Below, piece after piece: positions 51,430-59,626 of a stretch of DNA of 64,000 bases. The stretch comes from Proteiniborus ethanoligenes (GTDB taxonomy: Bacteria > Bacillota > Clostridia > Tissierellales > Proteiniboraceae), in assembly GCF_900107485.1 (NCBI RefSeq), contig NZ_FNQE01000006.1, positions 1 to 64,000 of the forward strand. Direction: 5' to 3'. Under the pieces are notes generated by a model. The model saw nothing but the letters and a program-made list of their open reading frames with translations. It made no database searches and was not told the DNA's origin. Each line of letters starts with the position of its first letter. The first letter of the stretch is position 1. Both the position numbers and the translations under genes were made by a program.

Positions 51430-52947
51430 TTAGTCAACCATATCCATAGAAACATTATCGTCTAGGTCTACTTTGTCCTTCATTGTAACATTAAATATAT
51501 ATAGCATTATTCCCATTATTAAGTATCCTAGTGCAAATGTATAATCCTGTAAGAATCCTAGCTTTGGTGCATGCATTAGTCCTACTGCAGACATTACAGC
51601 CCCAGCAAAAGCAGCCATACCAGCCTTGTCAAATTCATTGTCAAGAATAAATACTACTATAGCACCCCATACTAAAGCTGTAAACATTGCACCCTGTCCA
51701 AGAGGTACAATTGCTGGTGAAAGCTTAGCAACAGCCTCAGGAGCTGCTCCATTAAATTTACCAGAAATATAGTTAGCCAAATATGGGAACATGGCTACTA
51801 CTACAGCTGGAAAATGTTTTTTGTCTACTGAACCAAAAGCTTGTGAAATCATTGATACCCCAACAAACACTAGTATAGGAGCTATAACTGGTAATGGAAT
51901 AATACTGGATATAGCCGCTATTATTCCAAGAGAAGCAGTTATTAAGAAAGCAATTCCATTTACTACTGAGTATCCTCTACCAGCATTAACCCATTTAGCG
52001 CCTATAGAAGCTATATAAACTGTTGTAGGGAATACTCCACCAAATAAGCTACCTACCATTGTACCCAAACCATCTGCTAGCTGTGCTTCTGCAACATTGT
52101 AGTCGTCACCTGCTGCAGCCATAGCTTCAACGTTATTCATGGTTTCTATAAAGTTATAAACAGATATAGGCACTAAAACTGCTAACAAGCTAATCATAGT
52201 TCCAAATATATACTTAAATCCTTCAAGAAAAGCTATAGATGGTAATGGCGGGTAAAACCCAAAGGTTGAAAATCCTTCTGTTATTTTACCTGGGTCTGCT
52301 TGACCTAAAGCATAAGCTAAAACTGTACCTATAATAATTGCGAATAAAGATGATGGTATTTTAAAAGGCATTGCTTTCTTAGCCACAAGACCAATTAAAA
52401 TAATAACTAATACTATCATGCCAACAACTGGCATCTCAAAAGTATGGAAAAACATTTGTCCACCAATAATTGAGTATGCAACTCCTGCTAAAGCACCAAG
52501 CATAGCGGCTCTAGGAAGATTTTTTCTAACCCAACCTCCAATTACGCTTCCTAAAGCTTCAATAATACCTCCTAAGAAACATGCTGCTACTCCAATTTTC
52601 CAAGCTAGGTTTGGATCCCCTGTAATATCAAGTGCAGGTTTTAATACACCAAAAAGATAAATAAACATTACAGGAGTACTAATACCATAAGATAATGCTG
52701 TTACGTCAAGTCTGTTTTCTTTTTCTGCGAGTTTTTTTGCCATGTGTGCATAATAAAGGTTGCCTGCTAATACTGAGATAGCTGCTCCAGGTATAACTTT
52801 CCCAAATACTATACTACTTGGGTACCCCATCCCAAGCATACTAATTGCGATAACGACAAAGTTAGCAAGGTTATTCTGGAATAGAGAAAAGAATCCATCC
52901 AAGTCCTCCTTTTTCCAAAATGGGTAATTAATTTTTGTTGACGTCAT
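51430..52947 (-). CDS. NCS2-type xanthine/uracil-family permease
   Basis: A 505-residue membrane protein with about 13-14 helices of the nucleobase-cation symporter 2 fold. Landmarks are ALSYGISTPVMFIYLFG, LGSVIGGWVRKNLPRAAMLG, FIETMNNVEAMAAAGDDYN and ADGLGTMVGSLFGGVFPTT. The ENxxA-like TMNNVEAM helix is the substrate region of the family. The substrate (purine, uracil or other) cannot be read from sequence. AGGAGG lies 7 bases before the ATG. The leader shows no purine riboswitch core. Confidence 0.85.
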   Translation of the reverse strand: MTSTKINYPFWKKEDLDGFFSLFQNNLANFVVIAISMLGMGYPSSIVFGKVIPGAAISVLAGNLYYAHMAKKLAEKENRLDVTALSYGISTPVMFIYLFGVLKPALDITGDPNLAWKIGVAACFLGGIIEALGSVIGGWVRKNLPRAAMLGALAGVAYSIIGGQMFFHTFEMPVVGMIVLVIILIGLVAKKAMPFKIPSSLFAIIIGTVLAYALGQADPGKITEGFSTFGFYPPLPSIAFLEGFKYIFGTMISLLAVLVPISVYNFIETMNNVEAMAAAGDDYNVAEAQLADGLGTMVGSLFGGVFPTTVYIASIGAKWVNAGRGYSVVNGIAFLITASLGIIAAISSIIPLPVIAPILVFVGVSMISQAFGSVDKKHFPAVVVAMFPYLANYISGKFNGAAPEAVAKLSPAIVPLGQGAMFTALVWGAIVVFILDNEFDKAGMAAFAGAVMSAVGLMHAPKLGFLQDYTFALGYLIMGIMLYIFNVTMKDKVDLDDNVSMDMVD

Positions 52948-53254
52948 ACTATACCTCCTTTATTTGATTTATTCTGATAATTCTGCATCTTCTTAATATT
53001 ACCTTTGTAGTTAGTGCATAAATTATCTCCTATTAAATAAGAAAGGTATTATAGCTTGGCTATTCAATTGTGAAATTTATTGAAAATATTGCTATTTTTT
53101 TGTAATATGTTCACATGCTTGTTAGATATATATGCAGAAATTCATAATACAGTATATTGTTTCTCTGTAATATCTTAACATTATAGTATTATTACAAAAT
53201 AATAACAGCTACATTAAATCGTAGCTGTTATTAATATTATTCAGAATATATGAT
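52948..53254 (-). other. Intergenic region with terminator of hypothetical gene
   Basis: About 300 AT-rich bases. A 12-bp perfect stem (AATAACAGCTAC / GTAGCTGTTATT, 53201-53232) ends the upstream minus-strand gene. TATAAT-like sequences near 53050 could drive the NCS2 permease. I see no riboswitch and no coding frame. Confidence 0.65.
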
Positions 53255-53563
53255 TTAGGATAGGTCTAGCATATTATCTCTAAAAAATACAATCAACCCA
53301 TAATGAGCTAATATCTCCATATACTGATTATATGGGGAATCCTCCAGTCCTCTTAGCATTGCATTATCCTTGTATCGTCTCTCATTTTCTCTTATTTCCT
53401 CTTCAAAAACCTTATTGTATTCTTCTATGCTGTTAACATCTTTTAAAACCTCTATATATCTGTCATATTCTTCAGAGAGTCTGTTCATAAACTGTCTATC
53501 AAGCTCTGGATACCTGCTAACATACTGCTTTAGTATTTCTTCCTTACTTTTAAGTTTAAGCAT
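53255..53563 (-). CDS. Hypothetical protein, charged and helical
   Basis: A 102-residue, highly charged, probably all-helical protein without membrane segments or Cys. It reads ILKQYVSRYPELDRQFMNRL, then Glu/Arg/Tyr-rich helices, and ends with a hydrophobic LIVFFRDNMLDLS. AAAGGGGGG precedes the ATG and a good terminator follows, so it is a real single gene. No family recognised. Confidence 0.7.
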   Translation of the reverse strand: MLKLKSKEEILKQYVSRYPELDRQFMNRLSEEYDRYIEVLKDVNSIEEYNKVFEEEIRENERRYKDNAMLRGLEDSPYNQYMEILAHYGLIVFFRDNMLDLS

Positions 53564-53639
53564 GTGAACCCCCCTTTAATTATTGTTTTAAAGATATATA
53601 TGACTTTGTTTATAACATTCTATTAAAATAATAAAAGCA

Positions 53640-54794
53640 TTATTTTATATGGCTCAAATATAGCCTCTCAATATTTGTTGCGAAAACATTCAATGAAAAT
53701 CTTTCTACAGAAGCTTTAGCTTTACTTCTTAATTGATGTATGTCCTCATTGCTGCAGAACAGAAGATTTACACATTTAATAAAATCCCCTTCGTTTCTAT
53801 ACATATACCCATTAATTCCATTCATAATTAATCCTTCTACAGCTTCATCATATTTACATACAACTGGAAGACCACTAGCTAAGGCTTCTATATATGTTAG
53901 GCCTTGGCTCTCACTAGTAGAAGCAGTAACAAATATATTGGCTAAAGAATAGTATAATGGAACTTCCTCTGGTGGAACCATACCAGTGAATATAACTTCT
54001 TTTTTGAGGTCCAAATTATCTACAAGGCTTTGTAAATTTTCCATGTGGGGACCTCCACCTACTATTAGCATTTTTAATGGATACTTCTTATTCAGTTCCT
54101 TTATATTCATTATTATTTCATCAATATTCTTTTCTTTTCCAAGTCTGCCAAGAAAAATGAGTACTTTATCTTCTGGATTTATTCCTAGCTTGTCTTTTAA
54201 ATCCTTAGCTTCTTTCGTATGTCTATGCTCTGTTTTAAATCTAGATAAGTCAATTCCCGTAGGTATTATACTTATTGGGTTTCTAATACCATATGCTATT
54301 AAAGAGCCTTTTGCCTTTTGAGTGGGAGTTATGATTTCGTCAACAGACCAAAGTAACCTCCTTATTAAATCCATAGCTCTTCTTCTAGATATTAATCTGC
54401 CCTTAAAAACATAGCCTAGATAGTCTTCATACATAGTATGATAAGTATGGATATGTGGGACCCTTAGTTTTTTTCTTATATGCTTAGCATGAATTAGTGT
54501 GCAGAATTCTGTATGAGAATGTACTATGTCTGGTGACCATTTAATGATTTCATTTATAAATTTGTTCTTGTAGGAAAGTGTACCTCTTGCTCCAGGGTAA
54601 ACCCTTACATTAAAGGATTTTATATAGTAGATGTCCCCTTCCTTATATGAAAAGCCTGTTTGAGAAAGCGTTAGTATTTTTACCTCATGTCCCCTTTTAG
54701 TCAGTTGCTGATATAGATTCTTTACAGAAATAACTACCCCATTTATAGCGGGACTAAAGGTATCTGTTGTTAGTAATATTTTAATATTACTCAT
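53640..54794 (-). CDS. GT4-family glycosyltransferase
   Basis: A 384-residue retaining glycosyltransferase with two Rossmann domains. The N-terminal glycine-rich acceptor region is TDTFSPAINGVVISVKNL, with HSHTEF and HTYHTMYEDY. The donor side has LIFLGRLGKEKNID and the EX7E motif ESQGLTYIEALASGLPVV. The start resembles diacylglycerol glucosyltransferases and mannosyltransferases that build membrane glycolipids. It is divergent from plsY, another membrane-lipid gene, which is consistent with a glycolipid role but does not prove it. Confidence 0.88.
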   Translation of the reverse strand: MSNIKILLTTDTFSPAINGVVISVKNLYQQLTKRGHEVKILTLSQTGFSYKEGDIYYIKSFNVRVYPGARGTLSYKNKFINEIIKWSPDIVHSHTEFCTLIHAKHIRKKLRVPHIHTYHTMYEDYLGYVFKGRLISRRRAMDLIRRLLWSVDEIITPTQKAKGSLIAYGIRNPISIIPTGIDLSRFKTEHRHTKEAKDLKDKLGINPEDKVLIFLGRLGKEKNIDEIIMNIKELNKKYPLKMLIVGGGPHMENLQSLVDNLDLKKEVIFTGMVPPEEVPLYYSLANIFVTASTSESQGLTYIEALASGLPVVCKYDEAVEGLIMNGINGYMYRNEGDFIKCVNLLFCSNEDIHQLRSKAKASVERFSLNVFATNIERLYLSHIK

Positions 54795-55054
54795 CTCCTT
54801 TCATATGGAATTGCAAGTTTAAATATATTTTATCACTTTTTTCAAATTAATGTAATTTTTTTAGCTTTTTTTCTTATTTTTCTGCCTCTATCCTTTAGTC
54901 TTATTTGTTGTATCTTTTACTTCAAAATTAACAGACAAATATTATATATAATTAAGATTAAACATAAATTTATATTATATACAAAATCTTGAATATCTAA
55001 ATCTATTGATTTTTGATATAATGTATTAAAGTATTCTTAAGGAGAGAATAGGTT

Positions 55055-55690
55055 ATGGAAAACTATGTTATTATAACTTTAATTGGCTATTTATTTGGTT
55101 GTTTCCAAGCATCTTATATCTTAGGAAAATTTTTTAAAAAAGTTGATATACGTACTTTAGGCAATGGAAACGCAGGTGCTTCTAACACAGTTGTGTCTTT
55201 GGGTTGGAAATATGGTGTAGCTGTTGCACTGCTAGATATTGGCAAGGCTATACTCTCTATTGTCATTATAAAACTGCTTCTTAAAAATATTCTTCAGCAG
55301 GGTCAACTTCCATTTTACCTTTATTTGAATGGATTATCTGTGATTTTAGGTCATAACTATCCTTTCTATATGAAGTTTAGAGGTGGGAAAGGCACTGCCT
55401 CACTTATTGGTATGCTATCTGCAGTAGATTTTCGTATTGCAATTTTAGGGATAATAGCTATTGTAGCTATTACTATTGCAACTGATTTTATTGCCTTAGG
55501 AACTATAGGCTTAGTTTTATTATTTATAGCTTCTACAATATATTTTGGATATAGTAAAGGCTGTATAATAATTGCTATTGTTTTAGCTGCATTGAGTATT
55601 TATAACCACAGGTCTAATATTATCAATATCCTGCAGAGAAAGGAAACTGGCTTAAGAAGCACCTTTAAAAAGAAACAAACAGCTGACTAG
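55055..55690 (+). CDS. plsY: Acyl-phosphate:glycerol-3-phosphate acyltransferase PlsY
   Basis: A 211-residue integral membrane enzyme that moves an acyl chain from acyl-phosphate to glycerol-3-phosphate, the first step of phospholipid synthesis. The three PlsY motifs are visible: the Gly-rich GNGNAGASNTV, LGHNYPFYMKFRGGKGTAS, and a third near the C-terminal helices (YNHRSNI). There are about five helices. The C-terminal tail is basic and slightly longer than usual. GGAGAG precedes the ATG and a terminator follows. Confidence 0.93.
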   Translation: MENYVIITLIGYLFGCFQASYILGKFFKKVDIRTLGNGNAGASNTVVSLGWKYGVAVALLDIGKAILSIVIIKLLLKNILQQGQLPFYLYLNGLSVILGHNYPFYMKFRGGKGTASLIGMLSAVDFRIAILGIIAIVAITIATDFIALGTIGLVLLFIASTIYFGYSKGCIIIAIVLAALSIYNHRSNIINILQRKETGLRSTFKKKQTAD

Positions 55691-55718
55691 ATAACTACCA
55701 AAAGGTAGTTATTTTTTT
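55691..55718 (+). terminator. Terminator after plsY
   Basis: ATAACTACC / GGTAGTTAT with an AAAA loop and a T run. Confidence 0.9.
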
Positions 55719-55795
55719 ATGAAAATTTTGCTTTTAAAGCTATATAATCTTAGGTATAATTGTTTCTGTACGTAAAATAATGAGAGGGGTTTACA

Positions 55796-57352
55796 ATGAG
55801 TATTTTAACAGTAAAGGATTTAAGTCATGGTTATGGAAGTCGTGCTATATTTAATAATGTTTCTTTTAGGCTATTAAAGGGAGAGCATATTGGTCTTATA
55901 GGGGCTAATGGTGAAGGCAAGTCCACCTTCATGAATATAATAACAGGCAAGCTTGAGCCTGATGAAGGAAACATAGAATGGTCAAAACGTGTAAGGGTAG
56001 GTTATCTTGACCAGCATACGGCTCTTTCTAAGGGAATGACTATTAGAGATGTGCTAAAAACTGCTTTTAAATATCTTTTTGATATGGAAAATGAAATGAA
56101 TCAAATCTGTGAAAGGATGTCAGACGTTACGCCTGAGGAGCTTGAAATATTGCTTGAGGACTTAGGTACTATACAAGATATCCTTACTAATAATGACTTT
56201 TATATAATAGATGCAAAGGTTGAAGAAATAGCAAAAGGCCTTGGCTTGTACGATATAGGTCTTGATAAGGATGTAAATGACTTAAGCGGTGGCCAAAGAA
56301 CCAAAGTACTTTTAGCTAAGCTGCTTTTAGAAAAGCCTGATATTCTTTTATTAGACGAGCCTACTAATTATCTAGATGAGCAGCATATAGAATGGCTAAG
56401 ACGGTATTTACAGCAGTATGAAAATGCATTTATTCTTATATCTCATGACATGCCATTTTTAAATAGTGTAATAAATCTTATATACCATGTGGAAAATCAA
56501 GAATTAAACCGTTATGTAGGCACGTATGATGATTTTATTCAGATATATGAAGCTAAAAAGCTTCAATTAGAAGCTGCATATAAAAAGCAGCAACAAGAAA
56601 TTGAAGATTTAAAGGACTTCGTAGCTAGAAATAAAGCAAGAGTAGCTACTAGAAACATGGCAATGTCTAGACAAAAGAAGCTTGATAATATGGAGGTAAT
56701 AGAGCTAGCAAGAGAAAAGCCTAAGCCAGAGTTTAATTTTAGAGATGCTAGGGCATCGGGAAAGCTTATTTTTGAAACTAAGGATTTAGTTATTGGATAT
56801 GAGGAGGCCCTTTCAAGGCCCTTAAATCTCAGGATGGAACGAGGCCAAAGAATAGCTCTTGTAGGAGCAAATGGTCTTGGCAAAACTACATTATTAAAGA
56901 GTATACTAGGACAAATTAAACCTGTCTCTGGCTCTGTAGAGCTTGGTGATTATCTGCATATAGGATATTTTGAACAAGAAATAAAAAAAGCGAACACAAA
57001 TACTTGCATTGAAGAAATCTGGCAGGATTTTCCCTCTTTTACTCAGTTTGAGGTTCGTGCAGCACTTGCAAAGTGCGGATTAACTACCCAGCATATTGAA
57101 AGTAAGGTTAATGTATTAAGTGGTGGCGAACAAGCTAAGGTTAGATTATGTAAGCTTATAAATAAGGAAACAAACATACTAATACTTGATGAACCTACTA
57201 ATCATCTTGATATTGATGCGAAGGAAGAACTTAAAAGGGCTTTAAAGGCATACAAGGGTTCTATTTTGTTAATATGTCATGAGCCTGAATTTTATAGAGA
57301 TGTTACTACAGACGTATGGAACTGTGAATCCTGGACAACTAAAATAGTTTAA
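55796..57352 (+). CDS. ABC-F family translation ATPase
   Basis: A 518-residue protein with two ABC cassettes and no membrane segment, typical of ABC-F proteins that act on the ribosome. Walker A motifs are GANGEGKST and GANGLGKTT, signatures LSGGQRTKV and LSGGEQAKV, and Walker B motifs ILLLDEPTNYLDE and ILILDEPTNHLDI. The linker between the cassettes (about 250-310) is Lys/Arg/Gln-rich and helical, as needed for the P-site tRNA interaction domain. Length and ends resemble B. subtilis YfmM. Whether it is a housekeeping factor or gives antibiotic protection cannot be told. Confidence 0.92.
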   Translation: MSILTVKDLSHGYGSRAIFNNVSFRLLKGEHIGLIGANGEGKSTFMNIITGKLEPDEGNIEWSKRVRVGYLDQHTALSKGMTIRDVLKTAFKYLFDMENEMNQICERMSDVTPEELEILLEDLGTIQDILTNNDFYIIDAKVEEIAKGLGLYDIGLDKDVNDLSGGQRTKVLLAKLLLEKPDILLLDEPTNYLDEQHIEWLRRYLQQYENAFILISHDMPFLNSVINLIYHVENQELNRYVGTYDDFIQIYEAKKLQLEAAYKKQQQEIEDLKDFVARNKARVATRNMAMSRQKKLDNMEVIELAREKPKPEFNFRDARASGKLIFETKDLVIGYEEALSRPLNLRMERGQRIALVGANGLGKTTLLKSILGQIKPVSGSVELGDYLHIGYFEQEIKKANTNTCIEEIWQDFPSFTQFEVRAALAKCGLTTQHIESKVNVLSGGEQAKVRLCKLINKETNILILDEPTNHLDIDAKEELKRALKAYKGSILLICHEPEFYRDVTTDVWNCESWTTKIV

Positions 57353-57358
57353 TTAATT

Positions 57359-57386
57359 TCCCACTTTTGAAGTGGGATTTATTTTT
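57359..57386 (+). terminator. Terminator after ABC-F gene
   Basis: TCCCACTT / AAGTGGGA with a 3-base loop and TTTATTTTTT. Confidence 0.88.
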
Positions 57387-57403
57387 TGAAATTTTTTAAA
57401 AAT

Positions 57404-57445
57404 TTGATTGTAATCAATTTCAAATTTGGAAAACTAATCTATAAT
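57404..57445 (+). promoter_or_regulatory. Palindrome and promoter before metal-transport genes
   Basis: TTGATT-GT-AATCAA (57404-57417) lies just upstream of TTTCAA (57418-57423) and TATAAT (57440-57445), 16-base spacer. The palindrome resembles operators of metal-sensing repressors (Fur-family-like), placed to control the HMA protein and the P1B ATPase. The regulator is not encoded nearby. Confidence 0.55.
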
Positions 57446-57488
57446 GAAGTTAACAATCAAGCATATTAAATTTAAGGAGGAGTATTAA

Positions 57489-57704
57489 ATGAAAAATATT
57501 ACTTTACAATTAGAACAATTAACTTGCCCAAGTTGTGTGAAAAAAATCGAAACTGCACTTACAAATGCTAATGGTGTAAATGAGGTAAAGGTACTATTCA
57601 CTTCAAGTAAGGTTAAAGTTAGCTTCAACGACGAAGTTGTTTCTGGGGAGGAAATAGCAAAAATAGTCCACAACTTAGGCTTTGACGTTTTAAGTACAAA
57701 ATAA
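57489..57704 (+). CDS. HMA-domain metal-binding protein (CopZ-like)
   Basis: A 71-residue ferredoxin-like heavy-metal-associated domain with the metal site LTCPSCVKKIE (CxxC) and the usual beta-alpha-beta-beta-alpha-beta layout. Such proteins carry Cu(I), Zn or similar soft metals to partner ATPases. Its ATPase follows 40 bases downstream and itself lacks an N-terminal HMA domain, so the two act as separated parts. AAGGAGG precedes the ATG. Confidence 0.88.
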   Translation: MKNITLQLEQLTCPSCVKKIETALTNANGVNEVKVLFTSSKVKVSFNDEVVSGEEIAKIVHNLGFDVLSTK

Positions 57705-57743
57705 TCCAGGGGCTATCTAGCCCCTCTTATGGAGGTAGATAGT

Positions 57744-59597
57744 ATGATGAAAAAAAGAGGGCAGATAGTAATAATTTCAGGTAGTCTTATTATTATAGCC
57801 CATATATTAAAGTATCTTAATTTTGACATAAGCATATTTAACGGACTTATGATTATATCATCAATAGTAGCAGGTTACCCTATAGCTAAAAATGCCATCG
57901 GAGCTTTAAGATATAAAATCTTAGGAATTGAAGCATTAGTAACCGTAGCTGTGACAGGAGCCATATATATTGGTGAGTATTGGGAAGCAGCAGCAGTTAC
58001 TTTTCTTTTTATATTTGGTGCTTATTTAGAAGCAAGAACCTTAGAAAAGACTCGCTCTTCATTAAAAGCCTTATTAGACTTAGCACCAAATACTGCCTCT
58101 GTCATTCGTGATGGCAAGGAGATAAAAGTTTCACCAGATGATGTTCTAAAGGGTGAAACAGTGTTAGTTCGTCCTGGCGAAAAGATTCCAGTAGATGGAT
58201 TGGTCTTATCAGGAAATGCTTCGGTAAATCAAGCCTCTATTACTGGTGAATCTGTTCCTGTTACTAAGGAAAAAGGTGACCATGTCTTTAGTGGAACAGT
58301 TATAGAAACAGGTCATTTAGAGCTAGAAGCAGAAAGAGTAGGAGACGATACTACCTTTGCTCGAATTTTAGAAATGGTTGAAGAAGCTCAAGAATCAAAG
58401 GCTCCAACTCAAAAGTTCATTGAGAAATTTGCAAAATATTATACTCCAGGAATCATGCTGCTTTCAGTAATAGTTTATCTAATCACTAGGGATTTAGAGC
58501 TTACTCTCACTCTATTAGTAATATCTTGTCCAGGTGCCATGGTAATATCTGCTCCCGTTTCTATAGTTGCAGGAATAGGAAATGGTGCTAAAAAGGGCAT
58601 CTTGATTAAGGGTGGAGAATATTTAGAAAAGGCAGGGAAAATAGATATTGTTGCCTTTGATAAAACAGGTACTCTTACTATAGGAAGCCCAAAGGTTACT
58701 AATATTAAAAGCTACGGTATGTCTGAGGAAGATTTGCTCTTTTTAGCTGCTAAAGTGGAAATGACCTCAGAGCATCATTTGGCTAGAGCTATAATAGAGG
58801 AAGCACAGACTAGAATATCTAGTCCAATAGAAGCTGCTACTGACTTTGAAGTATTTCCTGGCGGTGGTGTTAAAGCAGTAGTAGATAATGAAGAAATCTA
58901 TATAGGCACACGTAAATTATTATCAGACAATGAAATCTTCATTTCAAATGAAATAGAAGAATATTTAATCCAAGAAGAAAATAATGGCCAAACAGCAGTA
59001 ATCCTTGCTAAAAAAGAAAAAACATTAGGAGTAATATCAATTGCAGATAAAATAAGAGATGACGCACGTAATGAAATACTAAATCTTAGAAAAGCAGGCG
59101 TAAAAAAGGTAGTTATGTTAACTGGTGACAACAGGAGAGTTGCTAATGCAGTGTCTAAAGAATTAGGCATTGATGAATATTATGCAGAATTGTTACCAGA
59201 AGAAAAGGTAAGTAAAATAAAAGAGTTGATGAAAAACAATACTGTTGCCATGGTAGGAGATGGTATCAATGATGCACCAGCTCTGGCATTAGCTCACTTA
59301 GGTGTAGCCATGGGTGGTTCTGGTACGGATGTAGCCATGGAAACAGCAGATTTAGTCTTGATGTCGGATAGCTTAAGTAAGCTTTCATACGCATTTGGTC
59401 TTAGTCGTGCAACAGTAAGAAACCTAAAGCAAAACATATATTTTGCAGTATTTGTAGTCTTTGCACTTCTAATAGGAGTGCTCACAAGAAATGTATTTAT
59501 GGCTTTAGGAATGTTAATTCATGAAATAAGTGTGTTATTAGTTATCGTAAATGCAGTTAGGTTAACTAGATATAAGGGTGTTCATAAGGATTCATAA
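57744..59597 (+). CDS. P1B-type metal ATPase with CPG motif
   Basis: A 617-residue heavy-metal P-type ATPase. The phosphorylation site is FDKTGTLT, the actuator motif is TGES, the nucleotide-domain His is in SEHHLARAI, and the hinge is GDGINDAPAL. The membrane metal motif is SCPGAMVISAPVS, that is CPG rather than the CPC of Cu and Zn/Cd pumps. The last helix region is MLIHEISVLLVIVNAVRL, with a His-Glu pair. The N terminus has no metal-binding domain. I chose the ATG at 57744 after GGAGG; 57729 overlaps that site. The metal (Zn, Cd, Cu, Mn or Fe) is therefore open. Confidence 0.88.
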   Translation: MMKKRGQIVIISGSLIIIAHILKYLNFDISIFNGLMIISSIVAGYPIAKNAIGALRYKILGIEALVTVAVTGAIYIGEYWEAAAVTFLFIFGAYLEARTLEKTRSSLKALLDLAPNTASVIRDGKEIKVSPDDVLKGETVLVRPGEKIPVDGLVLSGNASVNQASITGESVPVTKEKGDHVFSGTVIETGHLELEAERVGDDTTFARILEMVEEAQESKAPTQKFIEKFAKYYTPGIMLLSVIVYLITRDLELTLTLLVISCPGAMVISAPVSIVAGIGNGAKKGILIKGGEYLEKAGKIDIVAFDKTGTLTIGSPKVTNIKSYGMSEEDLLFLAAKVEMTSEHHLARAIIEEAQTRISSPIEAATDFEVFPGGGVKAVVDNEEIYIGTRKLLSDNEIFISNEIEEYLIQEENNGQTAVILAKKEKTLGVISIADKIRDDARNEILNLRKAGVKKVVMLTGDNRRVANAVSKELGIDEYYAELLPEEKVSKIKELMKNNTVAMVGDGINDAPALALAHLGVAMGGSGTDVAMETADLVLMSDSLSKLSYAFGLSRATVRNLKQNIYFAVFVVFALLIGVLTRNVFMALGMLIHEISVLLVIVNAVRLTRYKGVHKDS

Positions 59598-59602
59598 TAA
59601 AA

Positions 59603-59626
59603 GCTAAAAGCACTTGTGCTTTTAGC
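59603..59626. terminator. Bidirectional terminator between convergent genes
   Basis: GCTAAAAGCAC / GTGCTTTTAGC, perfect 11-bp stem with a 2-base loop and A/T flanks. It overlaps the first codons from the end of the molybdenum-hydroxylase gene. Confidence 0.88.

Noticed and set aside
52948-53100. Purine riboswitch before the NCS2 permease
   Set aside because: I looked for the conserved three-way-junction core and loop sequences and did not find them.
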